Below, piece by piece: positions 37,592 through 45,211 of a DNA stretch of 64,000 nucleotides (position 1 is its first letter; each line of letters begins with the position of its first letter). Below the pieces are notes generated by a model, which was given only the letters and a program-made list of their open reading frames with translations, did no database searches and was not told the DNA's origin. This DNA comes from Semisulcospira habei (taxonomy: Eukaryota; Mollusca; Gastropoda; Semisulcospiridae). The position numbers and the translations under genes are program-made. The stretch lies in assembly GCA_036245525.1 (NCBI GenBank), contig BTPG01000004.1:159264552-159328551 (forward strand). Direction: 5' to 3'.

Positions 37592-40577
37592 GCCTTTGGG
37601 TGGTGTTCAGAGTTTCTTGGCAATGAACAGACAAACGTTCAGTGGATTCATTCAGCCCGCTCCATCTGCAACATTCTCATCAGTTCTGCATCTGCGGGGG
37701 GGGGGGGGGGGGGGGGCGGGGGGGGGGAGGGGGGGTGCATACATACACGTCTCTTGCTAAAAAAAAAAAAAAAAAAAGCTGCCTCATAGACATCCACAGT
37801 TTGACGTACTTATCCGGTATTAGCAAACTGGCTGTTCCTTTATTACTGCGAGGACGTTCTTACTATAAATGGCTGCAGTCTACTTTCTTCCTTCACGATA
37901 CAAGGGTTCAACCCACTGTCTTTGTCCAAAGTGTCCTAAGTGTGATTTAGGAATAATTAACATCTATTTTCGCCATCATGTGGAGACGGTCGACGATTGC
38001 AGAATGCATAAGCCTAAATTATTAAAAGCGCCCCTCATCCATAGGTGCAAAAGTGTCTTTTAGCGTTACCGGCTGCAAAGCTATACACTTCTGCAACTAT
38101 TGATGCGGAGCGCCTTGAATGAGTTAAATCTATTCAACTGTATCTGGAGGATGCACACAACGACCACGAAGACAAGATCTTTCTTCAAGTGCCGGCCTGA
38201 CTGGCTCATGCAGTAAGCGAAACGTCTTCAGGCCCACTGCGGCCGTCGCGGGCCCGAAGATGTTTTGCTACTGGGGGCTTTGTCAATCAGGCACTGTCCT
38301 CGAACTGTCTGGGTCGATCGATTACCCGTTAATGTAGTTGCGAGTCGTCAAGTGCGAGCAGGTTAATTGCCTGTGTTTGTTTACAGACAGCACACTTCTA
38401 GCATCCTGTACCGTGTGATGGAGCAGTACTCCCCAGACAGACCCATTCTGGCAGTACGCCACAAGCACATTTCTATTGAAATTAGATGCTCGTCATTTCA
38501 TTTCCATAAAAGTGTACTTGCGGAGTACACCCTGAGTAGGTCTATCTGGGGAGTACTCCCGCAAACGGTAAGGATATTTATGTTCCAATCACTGTCTGCT
38601 GTTTTGTTTCAGTTCTGGTACAGATTGCTCTGGCTGTGTTCCGTCGATTCAACCCGGGGTACCCGGTCTTCAAAGTGGGTATCGCAGCCCATGGAGGAGG
38701 TATTGTGGCAGGTAAAAATCAATCAATCAGTCAGTCAGTCAGTCAGTCAGTCAGTCATTCAATCCATCCATCATCAGTCAAGAAAATCAGTCAAGAAAAT
38801 CAGTCAGTCAGTCAGTCAGTCAGTCAGTCAGTCAGTCAGTCAGTCAGTCAGTCAGTCATCCATCCATCCATCCATCCATCATCCATCCATCCATCCCATC
38901 CATCATCATCAAAACGTTTTAAATCTTTTCAGTCGTATTATTCATAGGGCGGAGGGATTCCCAACTGAACTGGTCGTTGATTTCGAAGTCGGGCTGTACG
39001 GCATTTCTGAAAGGCACAGGAAGCGTTGCGTCGTTCGATTCGATCTATTCGAAGTTTGTGTCGTGCTCTGTCGGTGTAGTATTTATATATTCATTGTATT
39101 AACTCATTCTACCCTAACACCGAAATCCTCAAATTTTGTCGTTGTCCTCTGAAGACTGCTTTGCAGTGCAGGACACAGATCGACCATGATAGTTGAAGGG
39201 TGATGCCAGAATAGCTTGGCGCCCATGGGCGCCAAGCTATTCTGGCATCACCCTTGAACTATCATGATCGATCCTTATCTTGCTGTGGTGTGTCTGGGGT
39301 AGAATGAGTTAAATTAGAATTTTGCTTTGCACATAGAAACAACTTACTGGCTGTTGCCTTCAGAAGAAAAAAACAGCTTGGCGCCACTTAATCTAACACT
39401 ACACTTCAACAAACATGGGCGATGTATCTCCAGATATGTTTTTCTAACCATTTGGCTGTCGCAATGATTCCTGATAGGGAACCGTGTCCAAATTCTGGCA
39501 TTTTAGAGAAGAGTGTGCAAGACAATAGGAGCCATGAAATGCCTGTGTTGACTCTTTCTTTTCATACGAGCTGTACTATGCATGAGTGTTGGTAAACATT
39601 TCATTTCCACTCGGCCATTTATTGCGAAATGTACGGTTTGCTAAGCAGATGTGCGTGCGTCCGTGCACATCCTTTGGAAAACAGTTCGTGCATTTTTCGA
39701 GAACTTCGTTACTTCCATCAGCAAACGGGCACTCACTCTTCTGCATGGTTTTGGTTTTTTTCTTAAAGTTCAGATTCAAACACAGTACCCAAAAATGTGC
39801 GTGACTTAGTTGTTGCATGTAGCGTGTTGCAACCCATACAGACAAGGTCATTCAACACTCAAGCAAGTAACAAACAGAGAAAGAAATGTGTAGAAGCGCA
39901 AAGCATGCAGTTTCTTAATTCATTCAAGGCGTCGCGCATCCGTAGCTTCGAATGTGTCATATAACATTGCCGGTGGGATGGCTGACGTCAATAATAATAA
40001 TAATAATAACAATCATCATCATTATTATTATCATCATCATATTGCTATATCATTATCATTAGTGTCATTATTATACATTATCATTATGTGCAGGATGTCT
40101 TCTATGTTATCATTATTATTATTTACATATTATTTTAATAATTATTATTATTACTATTATCATTATGGGATGGCTGACATCAATAATAATGATAATAATA
40201 ATCACCGTCATCATTATTATCATTATTATCATCATATTGTTATATTAATATCATTATTATCATTATATATTATTATTATGTTCAGGATTTCTTCTATGTT
40301 ATCATTATCATTATTATTAACATATTATTATTATCGTTATTATTATTACTATTATGATTATTATATTTTATTGTTATTAGTGTTGTTATTATTATCGTTA
40401 TTATTATTATTATTATTTTGTGCAGGAGTTCTCCTGGGCAGACCCTTCATGACAGACAACCTCCGCTACCCCTGGCAGCAGAACGCTGGCTGGCTGGACA
40501 TGTTCATACTGCTAGCCTTCTTCGGCGTATGCGTCGTCGTAAACATTGTCTATGACGGATACCCCGATGCCGAATAA
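25681..40577 (+). CDS. EF-hand rhomboid-family membrane protein, predicted pseudoprotease (409 aa, 10 exons)
   Basis: Ten exons (25681-25806, 26225-26248, 26568-26729, 27721-27912, 29767-29930, 30203-30315, 32059-32159, 35351-35447, 38613-38711, 40426-40577) with GT-AG borders join in phase to 1230 nt. Residues 43-104 are EF-hand-like; residues about 155-409 form a seven-helix rhomboid domain with WRFITYMLLHQG, LVFN (Asn230), FSWWRL and KVGIAAHGGG (His353). The layout and length match RHBDL1/3 proteases, which cleave membrane proteins within the bilayer. However the catalytic GASGG motif reads GAAGG (Ala278), and the conserved His of HxxxxHxxxN is Asp226, so proteolysis is predicted lost. No frameshift or stop is present, arguing for a retained non-catalytic role. 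I see no clear promoter or poly(A) signal. Confidence 0.93.
25933..26040. repeat. Hairpin element family E, copy 1 (intron 1)
   Basis: 108-bp palindrome from AGATGCATGAGTGAGCTTAG to CTAAGCTCAAGCATGCATCT, centre GCTCCGCTATAGCGGAGC. A second copy lies at 54313-54439. Confidence 0.9.
26225..26248 (+). CDS. Rhomboid-like gene, exon 2, 24-nt microexon (residues 43-50)
   Basis: TTTTTCAG|CACTTTCGACC...CAAAGA|GTAAGT encodes HFRPVFQR, matching the position of the first EF-hand helix in RHBDL proteins (HxRPxFxx). Phase 0 on both sides. Confidence 0.75.
26568..26729 (+). CDS. Rhomboid-like gene, exon 3 (residues 51-104, EF-hand-like)
   Basis: Flanked by TCCACAG and GTAAGTG. Encodes FVYGGERIASHDLRRLLQDE...ISYTEFVRI. 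The second loop (DFNPGKAISYTEF) keeps an EF-hand-like pattern; the first lacks the acidic calcium ligands. Confidence 0.88.
27316..27522. repeat. Hairpin element family A, copy 4 (intron 3)
   Basis: TTAACTCTTTCTACCCCAGA ... GGGGTAGAATGAGTTAA, 207 bp, core centred on GGCGCC-TATG-GGCGCC near 27404. Confidence 0.92.
27536..27608. repeat. Family B hairpin fragment (intron 3)
   Basis: TTAACCCCTTAACTGCCGAG flank, then GCGGGGGCTCACTGAGGAGG and ATCTATACCTCTTG: mostly the right arm, left arm lost. Confidence 0.65.
27721..27912 (+). CDS. Rhomboid-like gene, exon 4 (residues 105-168)
   Basis: TTTCCGTTTCAG|GTGACGGGC...GCTCAG|GTTAGT. Encodes the linker and the start of the first membrane helix (IPPPFFMISISIAQ). 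Phase 0. Confidence 0.88.
28642..28709. repeat. Hairpin element family B copy (intron 4)
   Basis: GCAAAAGGCATAGATAATCA arm pairs with TGAGGATCTATGCCTTTTGC around CCCCCGCATTCGCGGGGG. An incomplete further copy is at about 28045-28090. Confidence 0.9.
28837..28880. repeat. (TTTG)n microsatellite (intron 4)
   Basis: About eleven GTTT units. Intron 4 (27913-29766) also carries an A run at 29097-29123, (ATT)n at about 29314-29356, (GGT)n at about 29382-29420 and ATC-rich repeats to 29463; otherwise no gene. Confidence 0.95.
29566..29632. repeat. Family B half-hairpin (intron 4)
   Basis: TTAACCCTTTCACTGCCAGA flank, then GCAAGAGGCATAGATCCTTA and TGAGCCCCC; right arm missing. A second half copy (GACAGGCATAGATCCTCAAG) is at 29721-29748. 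Confidence 0.65.
29767..29930 (+). CDS. Rhomboid-like gene, exon 5 (residues 169-223)
   Basis: GCATTACAG|CTGATTGTG...CACCAAGG|GTGCGA, ending in phase 2. Completes the first helix (LIVFIYYAVDIAH) and encodes the L1 loop and WRFITYMLLHQ, start of the second conserved helix. Confidence 0.9.
29950..30011. repeat. Family D GC-rich hairpin (intron 5)
   Basis: AGACCCTCGGGCCGACGTCG ... ACTGGGCCCGAGGACCTTTG imperfect palindrome, 20 bp after exon 5. Confidence 0.65.
30203..30315 (+). CDS. Rhomboid-like gene, exon 6 (residues 223-261)
   Basis: CATTACAG|CGTCATAGAC...ATAACGG|GTGAGT. Encodes VIDLVFNLCLQIIIG and FSWWRLAIVYIVGVITG. Asp226 sits where rhomboid proteases have the second His of HxxxxHxxxN; Asn230 is kept. 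Confidence 0.9.
30410..31755 (+). pseudogene. LINE copy 1 in intron 6 (reverse transcriptase, broken)
   Basis: Encodes an RT core: LLDLSADFDTIDHSILL, CGVPQGSVL, YADDSQLL, then in another frame SRIDYCNSLLSGLPHSTTLT and LLHWLPIPQRIQYKILSLCY, as in CR1/jockey-type non-LTR elements. A 4-nt-scale disruption after GVPQGSVLTLGPVL and a frame change near 30950 show decay. The 3' end reads GCGCATTATAAATACCG then (ATT)n. 5'-truncated. Same orientation as the host gene and about 90% similar by eye to copy 2. Confidence 0.88.
31999..32033. repeat. Family B remnant (intron 6)
   Basis: GCAAGACGCATAGATCTTCA and TATGCGTCTTGC with most of the loop deleted; lies 26 bp before exon 7. Confidence 0.65.
32059..32159 (+). 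CDS. Rhomboid-like gene, exon 7, with substituted catalytic motif (residues 261-294)
   Basis: TCTTGCAG|GTTCTCTGG...ATTACT|GTGAGT. Encodes SLAQSVCDHYVGLAGAAGGA and on. The codon GCA at 32107-32109 region gives Ala278 in GAAGG, where active rhomboids have Ser in GASGG. Flanking residues of the motif are all kept. Confidence 0.92.
32160..33060. other. Intron 7 left part: simple repeats
   Basis: Degenerate CAAACAAACA and GCCAGCCAACA repeats (32270-32800), a C run near 32657-32690 and (CA)n at 32816-32858. An imperfect inverted pair GGACCTTTCGGCTGAAAGCT/AAAGGTCC is at 33015-33050. No exon. Confidence 0.6.
33082..34649 (+). mobile_element. Tc1/mariner element, 1568 bp, defective (intron 7)
   Basis: Bounded by TA on both sides. 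The first 28 bp (TACTAATGGTCAAAACTTAA and GGGCCACC) are repeated inverted at the right end without mismatch. Between them lies a Tc1-type transposase split over several frames. Length is typical of Tc1 elements. Confidence 0.93.
33446..34440 (+). pseudogene. Tc1-type transposase, frameshifted
   Basis: N-terminal HTH region LAWLQDGISGREVGRRLGVS in one frame, then LRDRTVTSTTLRRQL and VLFTDESRFTV in a second, a stop at about 33942, then VLQDDNARPHRARVV and SPDLAPIEHLWDVLG in another. The second Asp and the Glu are 34 residues apart (DD34E), the Tc1 signature. Catalytic acids survive but at least two frameshifts and stops make the gene non-functional as read. Confidence 0.9.
35231..35310. repeat. 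Hairpin element family C, copy 1 (intron 7)
   Basis: TTAACTCATTCGAGACGTGC ... CTCGAATGAGTTGA. Perfect 36-bp arms around TTAT, total 80 bp; core TCCGGATACGCGGC. Right terminal TTAA has become TTGA. Confidence 0.93.
35351..35447 (+). CDS. Rhomboid-like gene, exon 8 (residues 295-327)
   Basis: TTTGCTTTCAG|AACTACACT...GTTGTTC|GTAAGT, ending in phase 1. Encodes NYTELDSKKNVEKRAKHWWG and the helix RPLFRLVVIFVV. Confidence 0.9.
35794..35873. repeat. Hairpin element family C, copy 2 (intron 8)
   Basis: TTAACTCATTCGAGACGAAC ... CGTCTCGAATGAGTTAA, 80 bp, with TTAA at both ends and CGGATACGCGGCTTAAGCCG at the centre; one arm mismatch. Confidence 0.93.
35895..37592 (+). pseudogene. LINE copy 2 in intron 8 (reverse transcriptase, broken)
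   Basis: Starts further 5' than copy 1: LKNYRPVSNLSFLSKLLEKV-type RT block 1 (frameshifted), LLDLSAAFDTLDHSILL, YADDSQLL, SRIDYCNSLLSGLPHSTTFT, then QKHSLSSFQSALKTHLFQQF. Multiple frame changes and a deletion around the PQG motif. Ends GCGCATTATAAATACCG followed by about 75 bp of (ATT)n. Confidence 0.88.
37593..38394. other. Intron 8 middle, no gene
   Basis: A G run at about 37687-37735 and an A run at 37760-37777; half of a family C element (CGGAGCGCCTTGAATGAGTTAA) at 38106-38127; family D hairpin at 38216-38276. Confidence 0.55.
38216..38276. repeat. Family D GC-rich hairpin (intron 8)
   Basis: AAGCGAAACGTCTTCAGGCC ... GGGCCCGAAGATGTTTTGCT imperfect palindrome around GCGGCCGTCGCG. Confidence 0.7.
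38395..38580. repeat. Long imperfect palindrome (intron 8)
   Basis: GAGCAGTACTCCCCAGACAG near 38419 pairs with CTATCTGGGGAGTACTCCC near 38542, and CCACAAGCACATTTCTATTG with its partner near 38500-38520. Lies 30 bp before exon 9; a related diverged segment is at about 53650-53800. Confidence 0.7.
38613..38711 (+). CDS. Rhomboid-like gene, exon 9 (residues 327-360)
   Basis: TTTTGTTTCAG|TTCTGGTAC...GTGGCAG|GTAAAA. Encodes LVQIALAVFRRFNPGYPVFK and VGIAAHGGGIVAG; His353 corresponds to the catalytic His of active rhomboids and is retained. Confidence 0.92.
38722..38915. repeat. (CAGT)n and (CATC)n microsatellites (intron 9)
   Basis: CAGT runs at about 38727-38755 and 38803-38856, CATC runs to about 38912. 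Confidence 0.95.
39099..39312. repeat. Hairpin element family A, copy 5 (intron 9), complete
   Basis: TTAACTCATTCTACCCTAAC ... GGGGTAGAATGAGTTAA, 214 bp with TTAA at both ends. Core at 39178-39273 is palindromic around GGCGCC-CATG-GGCGCC, one arm mismatch. Confidence 0.95.
39313..40425. other. Intron 9 right part
   Basis: About 600 bp without recognisable content, a family C half element near 39914-39960 (TTAATTCATTCAAGGCG), then AT-rich ATT/ATC repeats from 39990 to 40420 leading to the exon 10 acceptor. Confidence 0.55.
40426..40577 (+). CDS. Rhomboid-like gene, exon 10 and stop (residues 360-409)
   Basis: TTTTGTGCAG|GAGTTCTC...GCCGAATAA. Encodes GVLLGRPFMTDNLRYPWQQN and the last helix WLDMFILLAFFGVCVVVNIV, then YDGYPDAE and stop. 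Confidence 0.93.
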
Positions 40578-40700
40578 TAACCCTAGACCGTCACTACTGC
40601 AGCTGCATGAATAGAGACCCCTGAACTGACAGAGCATATGTGGCGAGAGAAATAGATGCCCCCGTTAATCACTGCTGCAGTCTAGTGACCGAAACGCACA

Positions 40701-41393
40701 TGCAAGAAGCATAGATCCTCGTGAGCTCCCGCAATTAGCCCCGCACTTGCAAGAAGCATAGATCCTCGTGAGCTCCCGCAATTAGCCCCGCACTTGCAAG
40801 AAGCATAGATCCTCGTGAGCTCCCGCAATTAGCCCCGCACTTGCAAGAAGCATAGATCCTCGTGAGCTCCCGCAATTAGCCCCGCACTTGCAAGAAGCAT
40901 AGATCCTCGTGAGCTCCCGCAATTAGCCCCGCACTTGCAAGAAGCATAGATCCTCGTGAGCTCCCGCAATTAGCCCCGCACTTGCAAGAAGCATAGATCC
41001 TCGTGAGCTCCCGCAATTAGCCCCGCACTTGCAAGAAGCATAGATCCTCGTGAGCTCCCGCAATTAGCCCCGCACTTGCAAGAAGCATAGATCCTCGTGA
41101 GCTCCCGCAATTAGCCCCGCACTTGCAAGAAGCATAGATCCTCGTGAGCTCCCGCAATTAGCCCCGCACTTGCAAGAAGCATAGATCCTCGTGAGCTCCC
41201 GCAATTAGCCCCGCACTTGCAAGAAGCATAGATCCTCGTGAGCTCCCGCAATTAGCCCCGCACTTGCAAGAAGCATAGATCCTCGTGAGCTCCCGCAATT
41301 AGCCCCGCACTTGCAAGAAGCATAGATCCTCGTGAGCTCCCGCAATTAGCCCCGCACTTGCGGGGGCGCATGAGGATCTACGCCTCTTGCTGG
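40701..41393. repeat. 47-bp tandem array, 14 copies, derived from a family B hairpin
   Basis: TGCAAGAAGCATAGATCCTC begins each unit; starts run from 40701 to 41312 in exact 47-bp steps, with no difference seen among the 14 copies. The array ends in the unique right arm GGGGGCGCATGAGGATCTAC-GCCTCTTGC at 41361-41392, so one arm of a family B hairpin has been amplified. It lies 124 bp after the rhomboid stop codon and may be in its 3' UTR. Confidence 0.97.
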
Positions 41394-42103
41394 CCTCTTT
41401 CATATTTTCTATGATGCCTCACACTGGTAAAGTAGGGTCGTTGACATTGTCTGTGATGGATACCCAGTCCCTGAAGCTGAATGTGGACCATTCAAGCCAT
41501 TTGCACCGTCATGGGCAGCCTTGCTTGCTAAAAATCACCGACAAAGCGGGTTGTCAATGTTGGCTTGCTTCTGCTAGGACTTTTCACCCTTCTTTCACAA
41601 TCCATCTGAGTAGGCACACGTATCAGACGTTCTCTGCTGCCTTTTGGTGCAGCGCAAGGAGATCTGCGTGCAAAGGAGAAAAGAAAAGCAGACAAATCTT
41701 TAATTTTACAACATTTAAGCTTATTAATTTAAGTTAGCCAGATTGCGTAGCATTATTGTAAGACGCACTAAGAACATTTATAAAGGAGAAAAGTCTTTCC
41801 TAAACGTCTTTCAGATTACGACATTTAAGCTTCATAATTTTAAGTTTGCCCGATTGTGTAGCATTATTGTCAGACACACTAAGAACTATTGCGATCTATT
41901 AACCCTTTACCGCCGGGAGCGGGTCGCTTGAACTCCCCTCAGTCGCTGCCGCTCTTTTGCTGCAGCATACGGCGACGCCCAGACGCAAGAGACGTAGATC
42001 TTCATAAGGCCCCGCACATATTCCCTTCGCTGCAATCTTGTACAATGATGATGATGCCGATGATAATGATAGTCCACCTATATAGCGCGCTAAAACACCC
42101 AAC
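41394..42103. other. No gene; diverged direct repeat
   Basis: Two related segments at about 41672-41774 and 41778-41885 (AAGGAGAAAAG ... GTAGCATTATTGT.AGAC.CACTAAGAA) form a tandem pair of about 105 bp. A family B remnant (GCAAGAGACGTAGATCTTCA) is at 41985. Confidence 0.6.
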
Positions 42104-42215
42104 CCCATTAGCAAAACGTCTTCGGGCCCACGAAGGCCGCAGCCGGTGGGCCCGCGCACAGCCGTGTGCGGGCCCACTGCGGTCGTCAAGGGCCCGAGGA
42201 CCTTTGCTTGCTGGG
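42104..42215. repeat. Family D GC-rich hairpin
   Basis: CCCCATTAGCAAAACGTCTT ... GGACCTTTGCTTGCTGGG, about 112 bp. The centre GGGCCCGCGCACAGCCGTGT pairs with itself as an imperfect palindrome. Confidence 0.8.
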
Positions 42216-42314
42216 ATAGTGTTTACGTGCTCGTGGCGCTTCATGGGAGTAGAAATGCGGAGACGGAGAAAAGAGGCAGAGAAAAATGAGCCTAGTTCTC
42301 TCCCTGGATCCCTA

Positions 42315-42605
42315 GCAATTTAATTGGTTGGTTAGTTCGGGGTTTAACGTCCACGGCACCGAAGTGATAATCATGGACGGCCCTGACGGGCGGGTTATAG
42401 GGGACAGGGAAATCCTGAACACTGATCAACTCAGGCGCACTCCAACTGTGCCACTGTGATTTACCAGGACCTTTCAACGGACATGCTATTGAACAAGCCC
42501 GTCATTTCCACCTGGATTGCGAGTCCAGCTACCGGGGCCTGGACGGGGATTCGAACCCACGCCCCGGCGATTCCCTTCGCTCTCCTCCGCCTGAGCTATT
42601 TCGGA
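42315..42605 (-). mobile_element. tRNA-derived SINE (minus strand)
   Basis: On the minus strand it starts CCGAAATAGCTCAGGCGGAG (box A TAGCTCAGGCGG) with box B GGGTTCGAATCC 40-50 nt on, giving a tRNA-like head, then about 220 bp of unrelated body and a tail GGACGTTAAAC followed by CCAACCAATTAAATT. Not a functional tRNA: no closed acceptor stem. Confidence 0.85.
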
Positions 42606-43117
42606 CTCTTAGCAATTCAGTAATGCACAGTGCAACACTGATTTATTGCAAAGGAAGAAACTACAGGGAGAGGTAAAATTAGAGTTGTGTGCCCCTGACA
42701 GACACGACAGCGTCAACAGGACGTTAATACATGCATACGCATTGAGGTTTGCCGTCCTTGTCATGGGACATAACTATGTACATGTTTTAATGTATGTCTT
42801 ACTTTCCCGCTGTAATTTCACATTATGAGACTATGAAGTTATTTGAACCTTGAGTCTTCCTAATCCTGTGATTGAAATTGGATAAATTTATCTCGCTAGG
42901 CATCACAAAAAGCATCATGTTAAAACTCAAAATAGTACTGACGAGAGTGCTTCACTGAGGCGGCACTTTGGACAACAAAATTGCCCCTAGTTTTACCCCC
43001 CCCCACCCCACCCCAACCTACCCACCCCTAACCCCCACACCCACCCGCCTCCCACCTCCCACCAACACCCCCTTATTTGATTTTCGGCCAATGCAAAGAG
43101 AGAATTAAAGCTGTTCA
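42606..43117. other. No gene seen
   Basis: Low-complexity C/A-rich run at about 42993-43075; nothing coding. Confidence 0.5.
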
Positions 43118-43197
43118 TTAACACACTCGAAACGTGCAGCATCCGGATACGCGGCTTTATGCCTCGTATCCGGATGTTCACGCCTCGAAAGAGTTAA
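43118..43197. repeat. Hairpin element family C, copy 3
   Basis: TTAACACACTCGAAACGTGC ... CGAAAGAGTTAA, exactly 80 bp with TTAA at both ends and the shared core ATCCGGATACGCGGC; arms diverged at several positions. Confidence 0.9.
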
Positions 43198-43465
43198 TCG
43201 TGAAATGTGACTGATGTTATTTAAAATCCGTGATTCGTAAATCGCTTTATGTGTTGTGATTCCGTGATCCCGTACCCCACCATCTCCATCATCCCCCTTA
43301 ACTTAGTTTGTGGTATGTGGGGTAACCGAGTGGAATCTTCGAAAATACACGTATAAAATTCATACTGAAATAATCGATTACATGCATATTTGGCATAGCC
43401 TCTTCATTGAAAATTGTCATTAGAGTATGCTTATAATATATCGCTTTTTTTCTTTAACATTTTTT

Positions 43466-44560
43466 TGGCTCACGTGCGAAGCAAAAGGGCCAGTGGTTGT
43501 CCGTCCGCCGACCGTGTTAAACTTTAACGTTGGCATTTTCTCGGAGACTATTCAAGCCATAGTCTTCAAACTTGGCCCAAGGATACCAATTTGAGTGACC
43601 TCTCACAAAGGTCAAGGTCACAAGGAATGATGAAATAGGCCAAAAATAGCTATATTTTGACATAATTTATTTTTTCTCAAATACTATTCACAACTTCAAA
43701 CCCAAACTTGGTACAAAGATACCTGATGGTAAGACCTTTCTATGCATACTAATTTGGTTAATCCCTTGGAAAGGTCAAGGGTCACAAGAGCTCATGAAAT
43801 AGGTTTTAAAAAAAAATAGCCATATTTGACAAAAGATGTTTTTTCTCAAATACTATTCACAACTTCAAACCCAAATTTTGTACAAGATACCTGATGGTAA
43901 GACCTATCTATGCATACTAATTTGGATGACCCCTCGGAAAGGCCAAAGGTTCAGGAAATAGGTCCAAAATAGCCATATTTTGACAAAAGATTTTTTTTCT
44001 CAAATACTATTCACAACTTCAAACCCAAACTTGCTACAGAGATACCTGATGGGAAGATCTTTCTGTGCATACTAATTTGGTTGATCCATCGGAAAGGTCA
44101 AGGGTCACAAGAGCTCAGGAAATAGGTCAATGACAAAAGATGTTTGTTTTCAAATACTATTCACAACATCACACCCAAATTTGATACAGAGATACCTAAT
44201 GGTAAGACCAATCTATGCATGCTAATTGGATGACCCCTCGGAAAAGTCAAGGGTCACAAGAGGCCGGCAAATGTGTGTAAAATGCAAATTTGTGATAAAA
44301 TTGTAGGTTTTATCAACATTGTAAAATTTTCAATGAAATTTGGCACAAAGGCAACTGATGATACAACCTTTCTATGCATACTCATTTAGTCGACTCATTG
44401 CAAAGGTCATTGGTCATTGGGTGGGGGTGGGGGTGGGGGAGTTGTCAGATAAGTGAAAAATGCTTACATTTTCAGAAAACATGGATTTTGCTGGTGCAAA
44501 AGCCAGCCCTTAACTTATTGTCACAAAGGTCACACATATGTAAATAGGTCATACGTATTG
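43466..44560 (+). repeat. Degenerate tandem repeat F, units of about 130-190 bp
   Basis: Recurrent blocks: CAAATACTATTCACAACTTC, TACAGAGATACCTGATGG, TATGCATACTAATTTGG and GGAAAGGTCAAGGGTCACAA occur in the same order at least five times. Begins TTTGGCTCACGTGCGAAGCA. The same blocks occur inverted at 52930-53060 and 55349-56469. No reading frame. Confidence 0.9.
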
Positions 44561-44572
44561 TGGTAACGACCA

Positions 44573-44622
44573 TGCGCGGGCAAAAGGCGGCCAACTTCGG
44601 CCCGATGGCCTTTGCGCACTGA
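44573..44622. repeat. Family D half hairpin
   Basis: GCGCGGGCAAAAGGCGGCCA ... GATGGCCTTTGCGCACTG. Confidence 0.6.
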
Positions 44623-44631
44623 GAGCAAAAG

Positions 44632-44853
44632 TGCCACCGTGAAAAATGGTCATGATTTCAAATACTTTCTCAAATTGTAAGAGTTTGCCTTTGAATTTTT
44701 GGAGAAGACTAGAAACACAACTCTGTCACATATTCAGATTTTGGAGTTTAGACTACTCTAAGTCTTGTCCAAAATTCCCAAGACAAAATCCTAAAAGAAA
44801 TTGACAGAGTATTTGAAATCATGACCATTATTTTCTTTTCACTGTGGTCCTTA
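44632..44853. repeat. MITE-like element with about 44-bp terminal inverted repeats
   Basis: CCACCGTGAAAAATGGTCAT and GATTTCAAATACT at the left are mirrored at the right by AGTATTTGAAATCATGACCA ... TTTTCACTGTGG. The internal 130 bp also has weak symmetry. No ORF. Confidence 0.8.
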
Positions 44854-45103
44854 ACTTATTCTGAGTATCTTACAACACGTCAAAATTATATTGAGAAACA
44901 CACATTTGGTTTAGAAAATTCGTAAAAATATTAACAGCTAAATCAGTTTAATAGAAACTTACTATTACTAAATGACGCAATGCTTAGTAAGGAGTTGTTG
45001 TGCTGACCTTGGTGTGTGGGAATGATAGGTTCGGGTTTAGGCGTGAGAAAGTAACGAAGTGCCAGCTGCACGGATGTCAACATCGTGCACACAAGTATAT
45101 ATG

Positions 45104-45211
45104 CCCAGTGCGCAAAGCCCATCGGGCCGAGGTCGGCCGCCGTTGACCCGCGCACGGCCGTGCGCGGGCCAACGGCGGCCAACGTCGACCCGATGGCCTT
45201 TTGCGCATTGG
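45104..45211. repeat. Family D GC-rich hairpin
   Basis: CCCAGTGCGCAAAGCCCATC ... GATGGCCTTTTGCGCATTGG, centre GACCCGCGCACGGCCGTGCG palindromic. Confidence 0.85.

Noticed and set aside
40701..41358. Regular 47-bp repeats considered as a CRISPR array
   Set aside because: Units are head-to-tail with no spacers, the setting is an animal genome, and the unit is one arm of a known local hairpin family.
42530..42605. tRNA gene call on the minus strand
   Set aside because: Box A and B are present but the sequence continues into a repeat body and tail, so it is a SINE head.
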